A stretch of DNA of 64,000 nucleotides from Arthrobacter sp. zg-Y1171 (GCF_025244845.1 NZ_CP104264.1:124001-188000), one strand, 5' to 3'; shown: positions 1-8,508, numbered from the stretch's first letter. Notes: a model not told the origin generated them from the sequence alone. Translations and numbers: made by a program.

Positions 1-97
1 AGACTCGCTGCGACGCGCGGAAGCGACCGTTGACGGCGGGCGGGCGGCCTGACGGCGGGGACTGGACCGTGGTGGGAATGCGTGGCAGTCTCGGGCC

Positions 98-397
98 ATG
101 ACTAGCAAAGACATCAGTGTCACGCGCAATGAAGCGCTGAACCGGTACGAACTGCGGCTGGACGGCACCCTCGTGGGTATGGCCGATTATCAGGTGGAGC
201 CGGACGGCGTCGCTTTGACCCACACGGAAATGGAGCCGGATTTCCGGCATCAGGGCTACTCATCACGTCTGGCCCGCTACGCCGTGGAGGACATTGTGAG
301 CGGCGGGCGACGGGTCAAGCCGTACTGCTCCTACATGGCCGCGTACCTTGGCAAGCATCCGGAATACAGCCACCATGTGTCCTGGCCGCAGGAATAG
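98..397 (+). CDS. Small GNAT-like N-acetyltransferase (YjdJ/NATD1 type)
   Basis: The 99-residue product has the compact acetyl-CoA-binding fold of the small YidJ/NATD1-type acetyltransferases: an EMEPDFRHQGYSSRLA stretch (about residues 44-59, the pyrophosphate-binding loop) followed by KPYCSYMAAYL and a terminal HPEY segment. Family members lack the N-terminal half of ordinary GNAT enzymes; the substrate is unknown. A CAGTCT box ends 6 nt before the ATG, so the mRNA may be leaderless, and no Shine-Dalgarno is visible. The gene stands alone and a large inverted repeat follows it at 424-477. Confidence 0.8.
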   Translation: MTSKDISVTRNEALNRYELRLDGTLVGMADYQVEPDGVALTHTEMEPDFRHQGYSSRLARYAVEDIVSGGRRVKPYCSYMAAYLGKHPEYSHHVSWPQE

Positions 398-423
398 CCG
401 GAGCGGCAGGCCGCGCGTTAATT

Positions 424-489
424 GAAGCTGGCTTCCCGCTCTGCATATGGGGGGAACGCAGAAGGGGAAGCCAGTTCCAACAGTATAAT
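424..489 (+). promoter_or_regulatory. Inverted repeat and consensus TATAAT promoter of the HTH/7-TM operon
   Basis: Arms CTGGCTTCCC (428-437) and GGGAAGCCAG (465-474) are perfect complements. The pairing extends by GAA/TTC across a one-base bulge, and an inner TCTGC/GCAGA pair lies at 440-444 and 458-462. A perfect TATAAT box (484-489) follows directly, rare in this GC-rich DNA, 39 nt before the ATG at 528. The hairpin covers the expected -35 region. It may be an operator for the downstream HTH protein, a terminator for the upstream acetyltransferase, or both; it has no U-run, which favours an operator. Confidence 0.5.
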
Positions 490-527
490 TCCATTTGTTC
501 GGGTAAATCCAATCGAGGGGGGCCAAA

Positions 528-1253
528 ATGGCGGTGTCTGCCAAGGCTTTCCAAAATTGGCGCACCGCAGTGGCTCCGGGTGAATCCAATGCGGACGTTT
601 GCCGCCGGACGGGGATCAAGCGCTCCACCCTGGCCCAGCAGGTTGTCCGGGGCAAAGTAGCGGAGATTACCGTGGTCCGGGTAGCCCGGGCGTACGGGAA
701 AAATCCGGTAGAGGCCCTTTCTGACTTCGAGGAGTACTCCGATCTGCTCGGCGGGCCGTGGCGGCCCAACCCCGCGGAACTCATCAGCCAGGTTTCCTAC
801 ATCTGCATCCTGCAAATGATCCTGGCCAGGGCCACCCAGAGTGGACCCCCGGAATGCCCCGACCTTGCCAAGCATCCGCACCGGAACGCGATCCGTTCCT
901 GGTTCGAGGCAGTAGACCCGGGGGACCTGCGCCAGCAGCTTAGCGCCCGGACCGGCGTTGCACCCCAGAATATTTCGGCCCAGCTTTCCGCGGCCCGGCT
1001 GGCACCTGAGCTGGCCGTGGAAGCTGCGCGGATTGCGGGCGCTTCGCTGCCGGGCGGCCTGGTGGCCACCGGGCTGGTCACGCCGGAGGAGGCCGGCTGG
1101 CCGCAGAAGGGCCAGCAGGAAGCTCTGGCTGCGCTCACCGATTCCGAACTCCTGTTTCTGGCCCGGGACCGCTTGGACGGGGCGGGAAAGCAACTAAGGA
1201 AGTTTGAACACGATGTGGAAAATGATCTAACGCTCTTGGAGAACCTGGGATGA
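528..1253 (+). CDS. Predicted DNA-binding protein with two HTH-like domains
   Basis: The 241-residue soluble protein is not from a family I can name. Residues 22-66 look like an XRE-type helix-turn-helix (RRTGIKRSTLAQQVVRGKV). Residues 133-181 repeat the same pattern (SARTGVAPQNISAQLSAARL), each followed by a helix ending in a G-x-x-P/L-x-x-A/G segment, so the chain appears to be an internal duplication. The C-terminal 50 residues are charged and may form a coiled coil. An AGGGGGG Shine-Dalgarno precedes the ATG. The stop overlaps the next start (ATGA), so it is co-translated with the membrane protein. Probably a regulator of its own operon. Confidence 0.7.
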   Translation: MAVSAKAFQNWRTAVAPGESNADVCRRTGIKRSTLAQQVVRGKVAEITVVRVARAYGKNPVEALSDFEEYSDLLGGPWRPNPAELISQVSYICILQMILARATQSGPPECPDLAKHPHRNAIRSWFEAVDPGDLRQQLSARTGVAPQNISAQLSAARLAPELAVEAARIAGASLPGGLVATGLVTPEEAGWPQKGQQEALAALTDSELLFLARDRLDGAGKQLRKFEHDVENDLTLLENLG

Positions 1254-1987
1254 ATATAGCCTCCGCCATTCAGTTTGGCGCGCTGGCCGTTGTGGCTGTC
1301 TTTACCCTGGTTCGGCTGCCGCTGGCTATCCGGGGGCGCAATCCAATGCTCTTTTGGGGGCTCGCAGCTACCACCATCGGAGTTGCGCTGAGCATTCCGT
1401 CGATATACCTTCCCGTGGATGCTTTGCTGGGCGGAGCAAACCATGCGAACCTGATTCTCCGTTATGCGACCTACGGAGTTGTAGCGTTCATTGGCGGAAG
1501 TGCCGCTGCAGCCTTCCGGGCCCCCCAGGTGCGGCGAATCATTCTTGGGCTACCCGGACTCGTAGTGCTGGCTGCTACCGTCATCGCCACCACCGTGTTG
1601 TTCAGCATGTGTGAAATGCCTGTCTCTTCGCCGGGCCTCAACGGCTATATGCACCAGGAGCATGTCTGGGCCTACTCAGTGCTCGGGCGGATCTATCCCG
1701 CCTATATAGCCGCCTGCCTGATCATCCCCGCTTTCCGGGTTGCTGCGACCGCGAGGCGGCCGGCCCTGCTGCGGGTCGGATCGGCGTTGATAGGGGTTGC
1801 CCTTGCCGAGATCCTGATCTGGTCGGTGCTGTGGGTAACCGGACAGCAGACCGGTGTTTGGGACTATATCCTTCCGCATTCCTCGGTCATTGTTCTCACG
1901 GCGGGGCTCGCTGCCGTGGGCCTGTTCGGTATCGCCTCAAAAAAGAAGGAAAAGCAAAGCCTGCTGACTCCTTACTACACAAGATGA
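1250..1987 (+). CDS. Seven-helix membrane protein paired with the HTH protein
   Basis: The 245-residue product has seven hydrophobic helices (about 5-26, 34-54, 70-89, 98-119, 141-162, 172-195, 207-229) and a basic cytosolic tail (KKKEKQ at 231-236). No catalytic or transport motif is visible. The extracellular loop around 120-140 carries a Cys and several Met/His residues. In topology and in its pairing with an HTH gene it recalls the seven-helix half of actinobacterial MAB_1171c-type proteins, but I cannot show homology. The 4-bp ATGA overlap with the upstream gene argues that the two act together, for example as sensor and regulator. Confidence 0.7.
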   Translation: MNIASAIQFGALAVVAVFTLVRLPLAIRGRNPMLFWGLAATTIGVALSIPSIYLPVDALLGGANHANLILRYATYGVVAFIGGSAAAAFRAPQVRRIILGLPGLVVLAATVIATTVLFSMCEMPVSSPGLNGYMHQEHVWAYSVLGRIYPAYIAACLIIPAFRVAATARRPALLRVGSALIGVALAEILIWSVLWVTGQQTGVWDYILPHSSVIVLTAGLAAVGLFGIASKKKEKQSLLTPYYTR

Positions 1988-2081
1988 CAATTAGGTAAAG
2001 TTGTTCACGATTTCATGTTTGTATGCCAGAATAATGAATATGTAACGTCCGCTGCCTGTGGGGGGTCAGCGTGAAGTTGCA

Positions 2082-2112
2082 ACGAAGCCAGCGGCACTGC
2101 CGCTGGCTTCGT
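2082..2112 (+). terminator. 14-bp hairpin after the HTH/7-TM operon
   Basis: A perfect 14-bp stem (2082-2095 with 2099-2112) closes a 3-nt loop (ACT). It lies about 95 bp after the membrane-protein stop and before the convergent ptsH end. There is no strong U-run on either strand, but its size and its place between convergent operons suggest a bidirectional terminator. Confidence 0.6.
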
Positions 2113-2138
2113 CATTTCCGGAAGTAACCGGTGCTGAA

Positions 2139-2188
2139 GGCAAAAGGCGGGACAATCATGGAACGGATCGGCGCCCCGCCTCTTGCCC
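2139..2188 (-). terminator. Possible terminator of the fru-pts operon
   Basis: Directly after the ptsH stop on the minus strand, GGCAAGAGGCGGG (2188-2176) can pair with CCCGCCTTTTGCC (2151-2139) with one mismatch around a long loop. It lacks a clean U-run, so it is offered only as a candidate. Confidence 0.35.
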
Positions 2189-2195
2189 GGGCTGC

Positions 2196-2474
2196 CTAGG
2201 TCGCATCCAGATCCGTCTCGAGAATCTTGGCCAGTTCCTCCAGGGCCGTTTCCGCACCCGCGCCGTCCGAGCGGAGCACCACCACATCTCCGTGCGATGC
2301 ACCCAGGCTCATCAGGGAGAGCATGCTCGAGGCATCCATTGCCTCTTCGGCGGGTTCCCCTTCCATCGCTATGGTCACGTCGACGGGCTGGGCCGCTGCC
2401 GCTTCCGCGAAGATCGATGCCGGCCGGGCATGGAGTCCCACCCTGCTGGCCACTGTGGCTTTGCGTTCTGCCAT
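2196..2474 (-). CDS. ptsH: Phosphocarrier protein HPr
   Basis: HPr carries the phosphoryl group from enzyme I to the sugar-specific PTS component in the cytosol. The 92-residue protein has the active-site motif GLHARPA with the phosphorylated His15, and the Ser-containing SSMLSLMSLGA segment (residues 49-59) that corresponds to the Ser46 region. Length is normal. A GGAAGG Shine-Dalgarno precedes the ATG. It is the last gene of fruK-fruA-ptsI-ptsH, 51 bp after ptsI, so general and fructose-specific PTS proteins are made together. Confidence 0.95.
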   Translation of the reverse strand: MAERKATVASRVGLHARPASIFAEAAAAQPVDVTIAMEGEPAEEAMDASSMLSLMSLGASHGDVVVLRSDGAGAETALEELAKILETDLDAT

Positions 2475-2525
2475 TTTTCGTTCCTTCCGTGGTTTAGCTG
2501 CTGGCTTTTGTTCCGCCTTGCCCGC

Positions 2526-4229
2526 CTACAGGCCGAGCTGTTCGAGGATGGGCAGCCGGCTGCGGACGATGGTCCGCGCTTCGGCCGCGGAGTGTGCCGC
2601 CAGGGCCCTCGCGGACAACTCTTTCGCCTGGTCATGGGTCACGGAAGCCAGGACCGCCCCCACGGTGGACAACGCCCGGGGGGTCATCGACAGCGTGTTC
2701 ACCCCCATGCCGGCCAGGACGACGGCGAGTGCGGGGTCGGCGGCTGCCTCACCACAAACACCCACGGTCCTGGCGCCGGCAGCCGGGTCCAGTGCCGTGG
2801 CCCTTGCCGCACCCGCCACGGTGGCGGAAATCAACTGCAGGACAGCCGGCTGCCACGGGTCGTTCAGCGACGCAAGCGAACCCAGCTGCCGGTCCGAGGC
2901 CATGGTGTACTGCGTCAGGTCATTGGTGCCCAGGCTGGCAAACCTCACCCGCGAAAGGATGGCTTCGGACATGATGGCCGCCGACGGCACCTCCACCATC
3001 ACCCCGGGCATGCCGAGACCGGCTCCGGCGCACATCACCGCGAAGTCGGCGGCCTCCTCTGCGGTGGAGACCATCGGTGCCATGACCCAGACATCCGCCG
3101 TGGAGGCCCCGGCGGCAGCGGCAATAGCCTCGAGCTGGCGGGCAAGGACACCGGGTGTGGCCTGGTCGGTCCGGAATCCGCGTACCCCCAGCGCCGGGTT
3201 GGGCTCCGTTGCGTCCGTCAGGAACGGGAGCGGCTTGTCCGCGCCGGCGTCGAGGGTCCGGATCACTACCTTCCGGCCGGGGAACGCTTCGAACACCGCA
3301 CCGTAGGCGGCAACCTGTTCCTCGATGGTGGGTTCGGTATCCCTGCCGAGGAAACAGAACTCCGTGCGGAGCAGCCCGATTCCTTCGGCACCTGCCTCTG
3401 CCGCGGCCCGGGCGTCCTTCCCCGACCCCACGTTGGCCAACAACGGCACCAGGTACCCGTCCGAGGTTGAGCCCGTGCCGTTGAACGCCGGAAGTGCGGA
3501 GCGTGCAGCGTATTTGTGCGCGGCCTCCCGTTCCTCTGCCCCGGGTTCCACCACCACGGTGCCGGCCGCGCCGTCGAGATAGATCTCGGCTCCATCAGGA
3601 ACTTCGTCCGCGCCGGGGGCTCCGACCACGGCGGGCAGGCCCAGGGAGCGGGCGAGGATTGCCGTGTGGGACTGCGGGCCGCCCTCGCTGGTGACCAGGC
3701 CGATCACCATTGCCGGGTCCAGCGTTGCGGTGTCGGCCGGTGCCAGCTCCACGGCCGTGAGGATAAAGGGAACATCGGAAGCCGGAATCCCGGGTGCCGG
3801 CAGTCCGTTGAGTTCGGCGACAATCCGGGCGCGGACATCCAGCACGTCCTGGGTCCGTTCAGCCATGTAGCCGCCGAGGCTCTGGAGCATGGCGGCTACC
3901 TCCATGCCCGCTTCCCAGATGGCCCGGTCCGTAGCCATGCCTGCGTTGATGTGTTTGCCCGCCGCTTTGAGCAGCATGGGATCGGAAGCCATCATGGCGG
4001 TGGCATCCAATACGGCTTTCGCGTCGCCCGAGGCAGTTTCCGCCCGGTGCTTAAGGTCCCCCCGGACTGCTTCAGCGGCATCCTTGAGGCGGCTTTTCTC
4101 CCCGTCCACCGTGCTGCCCGGGGCGGGTTTCGCCTCGGCGTCAGGCTCGGGCACCGGAGGCGGCATCCGGCGCGAGGGGCCGAGGACGCGTCCGGCACTG
4201 ACTCCGATTCCCTGGATGGTCCGCATCAT
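2526..4229 (-). CDS. ptsI: PTS enzyme I (PEP-protein phosphotransferase)
   Basis: Enzyme I takes phosphate from phosphoenolpyruvate and passes it to HPr. The 567-residue chain has the phosphohistidine site GGPQSHTAILARSLGLPAVVG around His188, the PEP-binding barrel motifs LRTEFCFLGR and GLGMPGVMVEVPSA, SLGTNDLTQY, and the catalytic VCGEAAADP cysteine near the C-terminus. Length matches the family. An AGGAAGG Shine-Dalgarno precedes the ATG-ATG start. It lies between fruA (28 bp upstream) and ptsH in one minus-strand operon. Confidence 0.95.
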   Translation of the reverse strand: MMRTIQGIGVSAGRVLGPSRRMPPPVPEPDAEAKPAPGSTVDGEKSRLKDAAEAVRGDLKHRAETASGDAKAVLDATAMMASDPMLLKAAGKHINAGMATDRAIWEAGMEVAAMLQSLGGYMAERTQDVLDVRARIVAELNGLPAPGIPASDVPFILTAVELAPADTATLDPAMVIGLVTSEGGPQSHTAILARSLGLPAVVGAPGADEVPDGAEIYLDGAAGTVVVEPGAEEREAAHKYAARSALPAFNGTGSTSDGYLVPLLANVGSGKDARAAAEAGAEGIGLLRTEFCFLGRDTEPTIEEQVAAYGAVFEAFPGRKVVIRTLDAGADKPLPFLTDATEPNPALGVRGFRTDQATPGVLARQLEAIAAAAGASTADVWVMAPMVSTAEEAADFAVMCAGAGLGMPGVMVEVPSAAIMSEAILSRVRFASLGTNDLTQYTMASDRQLGSLASLNDPWQPAVLQLISATVAGAARATALDPAAGARTVGVCGEAAADPALAVVLAGMGVNTLSMTPRALSTVGAVLASVTHDQAKELSARALAAHSAAEARTIVRSRLPILEQLGL

Positions 4230-4257
4230 CTAAGCCTTCCTCTTCATCGACTGTGCT

Positions 4258-6450
4258 TTAGGCAATTGCTGGTTCCTCCACCTTTTTCCGGGGCTTCACG
4301 AACCGTTTCAAAGCCACGTAAACGAACCCGGTAACAGCTGCTCCGGCCAGTATGGCGACGATGAACATCAGCAGGTTGCCGATGGCGAAGAACACGAAGA
4401 TACCGCCGTGCGGTGCCTGTGAGGTTACCCCGGTGCCCAGGCAGATCGCACCGGCCACCGCACCGCCCAGCATGGTGGAGGGAATGACCCGGAAGAAATC
4501 GGAAGCGGCAAACGGGATGGCGCCCTCCGAAATGAAGGCCGCGCCCAGCAGCCACGCAGCCTTTCCGTTCTCGCGCAGGGCCATGCTGAACTGGTTCTTT
4601 GCCAGCACCGTGGAGGCAAAGGCCATGCCCAGCGGCGGGACCATGCCGGCGGCCATGACCGCTGCCATGATTTCCCACGGCACCTGGTTCTCGAAGCTGC
4701 CTTCCCCAAGCCCGGCCACGGCAAACGCGTACGCCACCTTGTTGATCGGGCCACCCAGATCGGAACCCATCATCAGGCCGAGAATGATGCCCAGGCCGAT
4801 GGCCGCCACACCGGTGAGGCCGGTCAGCCAGTCATTCAGTCCCAGGGTCAAGGCGGCAATGGGTCCGCCCAGGACCAGCATCATCAGGCCGGAGGCTATG
4901 ATCGACGCCAAAAGCGGAATGATGACCACCGGCATCAGCCCCCGCATCCACGACGGAACGTTCCAGCCGCCGATCCAGCGGGCCGCGTAACCGGCCAGCA
5001 GGCCGCCGATGATGCCGCCGATGAAGCCGGCATCCATAAACACCGCCACGGCGCCTGCAGTGAAGCCCGGTGCGATGCCGGGCCGGTCGGCCAGGGCATA
5101 CGCAATGTAGCCGGCCAGGGCAGGCACCAGGAAGCCCATGGACAGGGAGCCGATCTTCCAGAACACGGCCCCGAGATAGGCGATTATCCCTTCAGGCGGC
5201 GGATTCAGGAGGGACGTGCCGTCCAGCATCCGGTCTCCGTTGGCAACGTCGTCGACCGACAGGGCGAGCTCGTAGCCGCCCAGGAGGAAGCCGAGGGCAA
5301 TCAGCAGGCCGCCGCCGGCAACAAACGGAATCATGTAGCTGACGCCGGTCAGCAGCGCCCGCTTGAGCTGTCCGCCGAAGCCTTCGCCGCCGGAGCCGGA
5401 CCCGCCTTCGTTCTCCTCCCCGCCGCCGCCGCCCCCGGACACGCGCCGGGCATTCGGGTCATTGACTGCGTTGAGGGCTTCGTCGATCATCACGCCCGGT
5501 TCGTCGATGCCGCGTTTCACGGGTCCGCTGATCAGCGGTTTCCCGGCGAAGCGCCCCTTGTCCCGGACATCGACGTCGACGGCGAAGATCACCGCTTCCG
5601 CGTTGCGGATCACCGAGGGGTCCAGGGGAGTGGATTTGGCGGAACCCTGCGTTTCCACCTGCAGGTCGACGCCGCGCTCGGCAGCTGCCGCGGCGAGGGA
5701 ATCAGCGGCCATGTAGGTGTGCGCAATACCGGTGGGGCACGCGGTGACGGCGACCAGATGCCGTGACCTCGAGGTGTCGGTTTGGGTTGCCCCGGTACCG
5801 CCCGCGGACGCAGGAGCGTCGGCTCCGTGTCCGCCGTCACCGGTTCCGTCCGCTTGGCCCCCGTCGCGGGAGCCCCCGTTGCGGGAGCCGGCGTCGTGGG
5901 AGCCGGCGTCGCTGCCCACGGCAGTCGCGCCGGTGGCCGCACCAGCCGCAGCGGCGCCGCCCGCACCGGCGGCGCTTCCGGCGCTGTCCGGTGCCGGGCT
6001 GAGCCCGAGGGCTCCGTCGACCAGTTCCACGATCTGCACCGGCGAGCTAGCCGAACGCAGGGAGGCGGTGAAGTCCTTGCGGATGAGTGACCGGGCCAGC
6101 TTTGCGAGCAGCTGGAGGTGTTCCTGGTCCGCTCCTTCCGGAGCGGCAATGAAAAAGACGATGTCGGCGGGGCCGTCCTTCGCTCCCCAGTCCACTGCGG
6201 GGCGGATCCGTGCCATGGCGAGCGTCGGTTGGGTGACCGCCGCGGATCGGCAGTGCGGAATCGCAATGCCGCCGGGCACGCCGGTGGCGGTCTTCGATTC
6301 ACGGGCCATCGCATCCGCGTAGAGGTCTTCGTAGTTGGTGGCTCGTCCCGCGGCCACCACGCCCCGGGCCAAATGGCCGATAACAGCGGTCTTGTCCGTG
6401 CCCAGGTTCTCGTCCAACGTGACCAGATCCGGCGTAATGAGGTCCGACAT
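4258..6450 (-). CDS. fruA: PTS fructose transporter, fused IIA-IIB-IIC
   Basis: This 730-residue membrane protein imports fructose and phosphorylates it at C1. The IIA domain (1-150) carries the phosphohistidine in GGIAIPHCRS (His66). The IIB domain (about 230-330) carries the cysteine of TACPTGIAHTYMAADSL (Cys238). The IIC domain (about 365-720) has multiple membrane helices including GVSYMIPFVAGGGLLIALGF. The linker between IIA and IIB (about 152-228) is Ala/Gly-rich with a short SHDAGSRNGGSRDGG pseudo-repeat. Its start overlaps the fruK stop (ATGA), indicating translational coupling. Confidence 0.93.
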   Translation of the reverse strand: MSDLITPDLVTLDENLGTDKTAVIGHLARGVVAAGRATNYEDLYADAMARESKTATGVPGGIAIPHCRSAAVTQPTLAMARIRPAVDWGAKDGPADIVFFIAAPEGADQEHLQLLAKLARSLIRKDFTASLRSASSPVQIVELVDGALGLSPAPDSAGSAAGAGGAAAAGAATGATAVGSDAGSHDAGSRNGGSRDGGQADGTGDGGHGADAPASAGGTGATQTDTSRSRHLVAVTACPTGIAHTYMAADSLAAAAAERGVDLQVETQGSAKSTPLDPSVIRNAEAVIFAVDVDVRDKGRFAGKPLISGPVKRGIDEPGVMIDEALNAVNDPNARRVSGGGGGGEENEGGSGSGGEGFGGQLKRALLTGVSYMIPFVAGGGLLIALGFLLGGYELALSVDDVANGDRMLDGTSLLNPPPEGIIAYLGAVFWKIGSLSMGFLVPALAGYIAYALADRPGIAPGFTAGAVAVFMDAGFIGGIIGGLLAGYAARWIGGWNVPSWMRGLMPVVIIPLLASIIASGLMMLVLGGPIAALTLGLNDWLTGLTGVAAIGLGIILGLMMGSDLGGPINKVAYAFAVAGLGEGSFENQVPWEIMAAVMAAGMVPPLGMAFASTVLAKNQFSMALRENGKAAWLLGAAFISEGAIPFAASDFFRVIPSTMLGGAVAGAICLGTGVTSQAPHGGIFVFFAIGNLLMFIVAILAGAAVTGFVYVALKRFVKPRKKVEEPAIA

Positions 6451-7505
6451 CAGCTTTCCTCCTTCGAAGACGACGACGACGACGGCGAAGCGGTGGCGCT
6501 CCCTGCGGCGGCAGCTCCCCGGGGGGTGCCCCGGGTGCCGTTGAGGGTGGTGACCGTTACCGCTCCGGGATCAGTGGCTGTAACGGCTGGGACAGTGGTT
6601 CCGGGAAGGGAAGCAGCGGCGGCACCGTGGGCCACGGCCTGCCGTAGGCAGTCCGGGGGCGCCGCACCGGAGACGTCGGCAAGCAGGTACCCGGCCAGGG
6701 CCGAATCCCCTGCGCCAACCGTCGAGCGGGCCTGCACGGGTGGCCGGGTGGCCAGCCAGCTTCCGTGCGCGGTGACCAGCAGTGCGCCCCTGGCGCCCAA
6801 AGTGGCGAGGACAGCGCCGACGCCGCGTTCAATCAGCATCCCCGCCGCCCGCGCCGCCAGCAGGGGGTCGGCTTCCAGCTCCGCTTCGGAGGAAAACCCC
6901 GTGGCTTCGGAGAGTTCCTCGGCATTGGGTTTAAGCAGGTCCGGCTCCGCTCCGTGGAGCAGCGCGCCCATGAGCGGCGGTCCGGAGGAGTCGATGGCTA
7001 TGCGGGGTGCCTTGGCCCCCAGCCGGTCCCTCACGGTGTGGGCCACCGAAGCGTAAAAGTCCGGCGGCACTTCCGGGGGGAGGGAGCCTGCCAGCACCAG
7101 CCAGGAACCCGGGCCGCTGTCACTGGCGGTGCAGGCCCCTACCAGCAGGGAGATCAGTGCTTCCTGCTCCACCGGCTTCAGCGGCGGACCGGGAGCATTG
7201 ATCTTGGTAGTGGTGCCGTCCGGCTCCGTGAGCGTGATGTTGCTGCGCAGCGGTGCCGTGATGGGCAGGTTCAAGTACTCGACTCCCGCCTGCCGCAATC
7301 CGGCCATGACGGGATCGGTGTCGGCGCCGGGAAGGACGGCAACGGACCGGATGCCGGAGACGGTCAGTGCCCGGGAGACGTTGACGCCTTTGCCGCCCGG
7401 TTCTTCCCCCGCGGCAACGGCGCGCTGGACGGCTCCCCGCTCCAGTACTCCGGGGAGTTGGACGGTGCGGTCAAGGCTGGGATTGGCGGTAAGGGTGAGG
7501 ATCAT
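6450..7505 (-). CDS. fruK: 1-phosphofructokinase
   Basis: PfkB-family kinase converting fructose-1-phosphate to fructose-1,6-bisphosphate. The N-terminus MILTLTANPSLDRTV and the EPGGKGVNVSRAL motif are typical, as is the C-terminal STVGAGDSALAGYL anion-hole/catalytic Asp motif. I chose the ATG at 7505 (351 residues) because the family starts at this motif; the open frame continues upstream without homology. First gene of the fru-pts operon. A perfect palindrome at 7628-7641 lies in its promoter region. Confidence 0.92.
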   Translation of the reverse strand: MILTLTANPSLDRTVQLPGVLERGAVQRAVAAGEEPGGKGVNVSRALTVSGIRSVAVLPGADTDPVMAGLRQAGVEYLNLPITAPLRSNITLTEPDGTTTKINAPGPPLKPVEQEALISLLVGACTASDSGPGSWLVLAGSLPPEVPPDFYASVAHTVRDRLGAKAPRIAIDSSGPPLMGALLHGAEPDLLKPNAEELSEATGFSSEAELEADPLLAARAAGMLIERGVGAVLATLGARGALLVTAHGSWLATRPPVQARSTVGAGDSALAGYLLADVSGAAPPDCLRQAVAHGAAAASLPGTTVPAVTATDPGAVTVTTLNGTRGTPRGAAAAGSATASPSSSSSSKEES

Positions 7506-7627
7506 GAAGGGGATCCGTCCAGGCCGTGCCTGCCAGGGCCGGCCGCTGTTGGGTGGGGAACGGCTTGCCGGTGCGGTTCCCGGTGCTTTTGGTGGCTTTT
7601 GCTCGGATACATGCACGCCCGCGATCT

Positions 7628-7641
7628 GTGGCAATTGCCAC
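7628..7641. promoter_or_regulatory. Palindromic operator candidate upstream of fruK
   Basis: The 14-bp perfect palindrome GTGGCAATTGCCAC lies about 125 bp upstream of fruK, right after a CATATACG sequence that could be its -10 region on the minus strand. A related half-site, GTGGCAATGGCC, occurs at 7683-7694, 55 bp away. This is the expected place for a repressor or catabolite-control site, but no regulator gene is adjacent. Confidence 0.5.
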
Positions 7642-7750
7642 GTATATGCGCTGAATGCGACTCTACTTTTGCCGCACCACCCGTGGCAATGGCCCTCGGG
7701 CGGCGCCGCGCCGACGGCCTGCAAACGGCGTGCAGCGCTACGCTGAACCG

Positions 7751-8383
7751 ATGGAAAACGTAACGTGGTCCGAGCCGGCGGAGCGGCGCCGGGGGCGCGA
7801 ACTGGTGGTCTTTCTGCACGGCTACGGATCCGGCGAGCAGGCAATGGAGCGCCTCTTCATTGCCCTGCCGCCTTCTGCTGTCGGAGCCGCGGTGCGGGGG
7901 CCGTTGGACGTGGGCGGAGCCAGCGGGTGGTTCCTGCTGGATCCGCTCCTGAACTCGGACACCGCCGAGGTCCTGGAATCCGCCCTCTCGCTGCTGGCCT
8001 GGCTGGACCGGACCCGGACGGAATACGGATTCACCGGCATCTCGCTGGTGGGATTTTCCCAGGGCATGGCCATGGCCGGCACGCTGCTGCGGCTGAGGCC
8101 GCAGGATTTCCGCGCCGTCGTCGGCCTTTCCGGTTTTATTGCCCGCAACGAACTCCTCGCCGCCGCGGAACCGCTGCCCGTAAGGGTGCCGTTCTTTTGG
8201 GGGCGGGACCGGGAGGACTGGGTTATTAATGCAGACGCAGTGGATTACACCGCGCAGTGGCTTGACGAGAATGTGGCGCTGACGGCACGGACCTATTCGG
8301 GAATGGGGCATTCCATAGGTACGCGTGAAATGACGGATGTAGCGGTTTTCCTTCGCCGATACCTTGTCCCCGACACGCCGTAG
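7751..8383 (+). CDS. Alpha/beta hydrolase, phospholipase/carboxylesterase-like
   Basis: The 210-residue hydrolase has the LVVFLHGYGSGEQAM oxyanion-hole region, the nucleophile elbow GFSQG (Ser near residue 102) and a C-terminal GMGHSIGTREM segment supplying the catalytic His, as in the short carboxylesterases (phospholipase/carboxylesterase family). The ATG at 7751 is preceded by TACGCT ending 6 nt upstream, so translation probably begins at the first base of the mRNA; upstream in-frame codons are not conserved-looking. Divergent from fruK. Substrate unknown. Confidence 0.85.
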   Translation: MENVTWSEPAERRRGRELVVFLHGYGSGEQAMERLFIALPPSAVGAAVRGPLDVGGASGWFLLDPLLNSDTAEVLESALSLLAWLDRTRTEYGFTGISLVGFSQGMAMAGTLLRLRPQDFRAVVGLSGFIARNELLAAAEPLPVRVPFFWGRDREDWVINADAVDYTAQWLDENVALTARTYSGMGHSIGTREMTDVAVFLRRYLVPDTP

Positions 8384-8479
8384 GGAACGCCGACACGCCC
8401 CAGGGGACAATAGCTGGAATTGGGCGCACACCCGCGGTACCTAACACACCCCCGGCTGAATGGGAATTCCCTCCGGACT

Positions 8480-8508
8480 GTGACGTAAGGTTGCTGATCA
8501 AGTAGTCT
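8480..8508 (+). promoter_or_regulatory. Promoter of the GlsB/YeaQ-like gene
   Basis: GTGACG (8480-8485) and TAGTCT (8503-8508) are separated by 17 bp and resemble a sigma-A type promoter. They lie 66 bp upstream of the ATG at 8575. The rest of the 190-bp gap shows nothing else clear. Confidence 0.45.
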
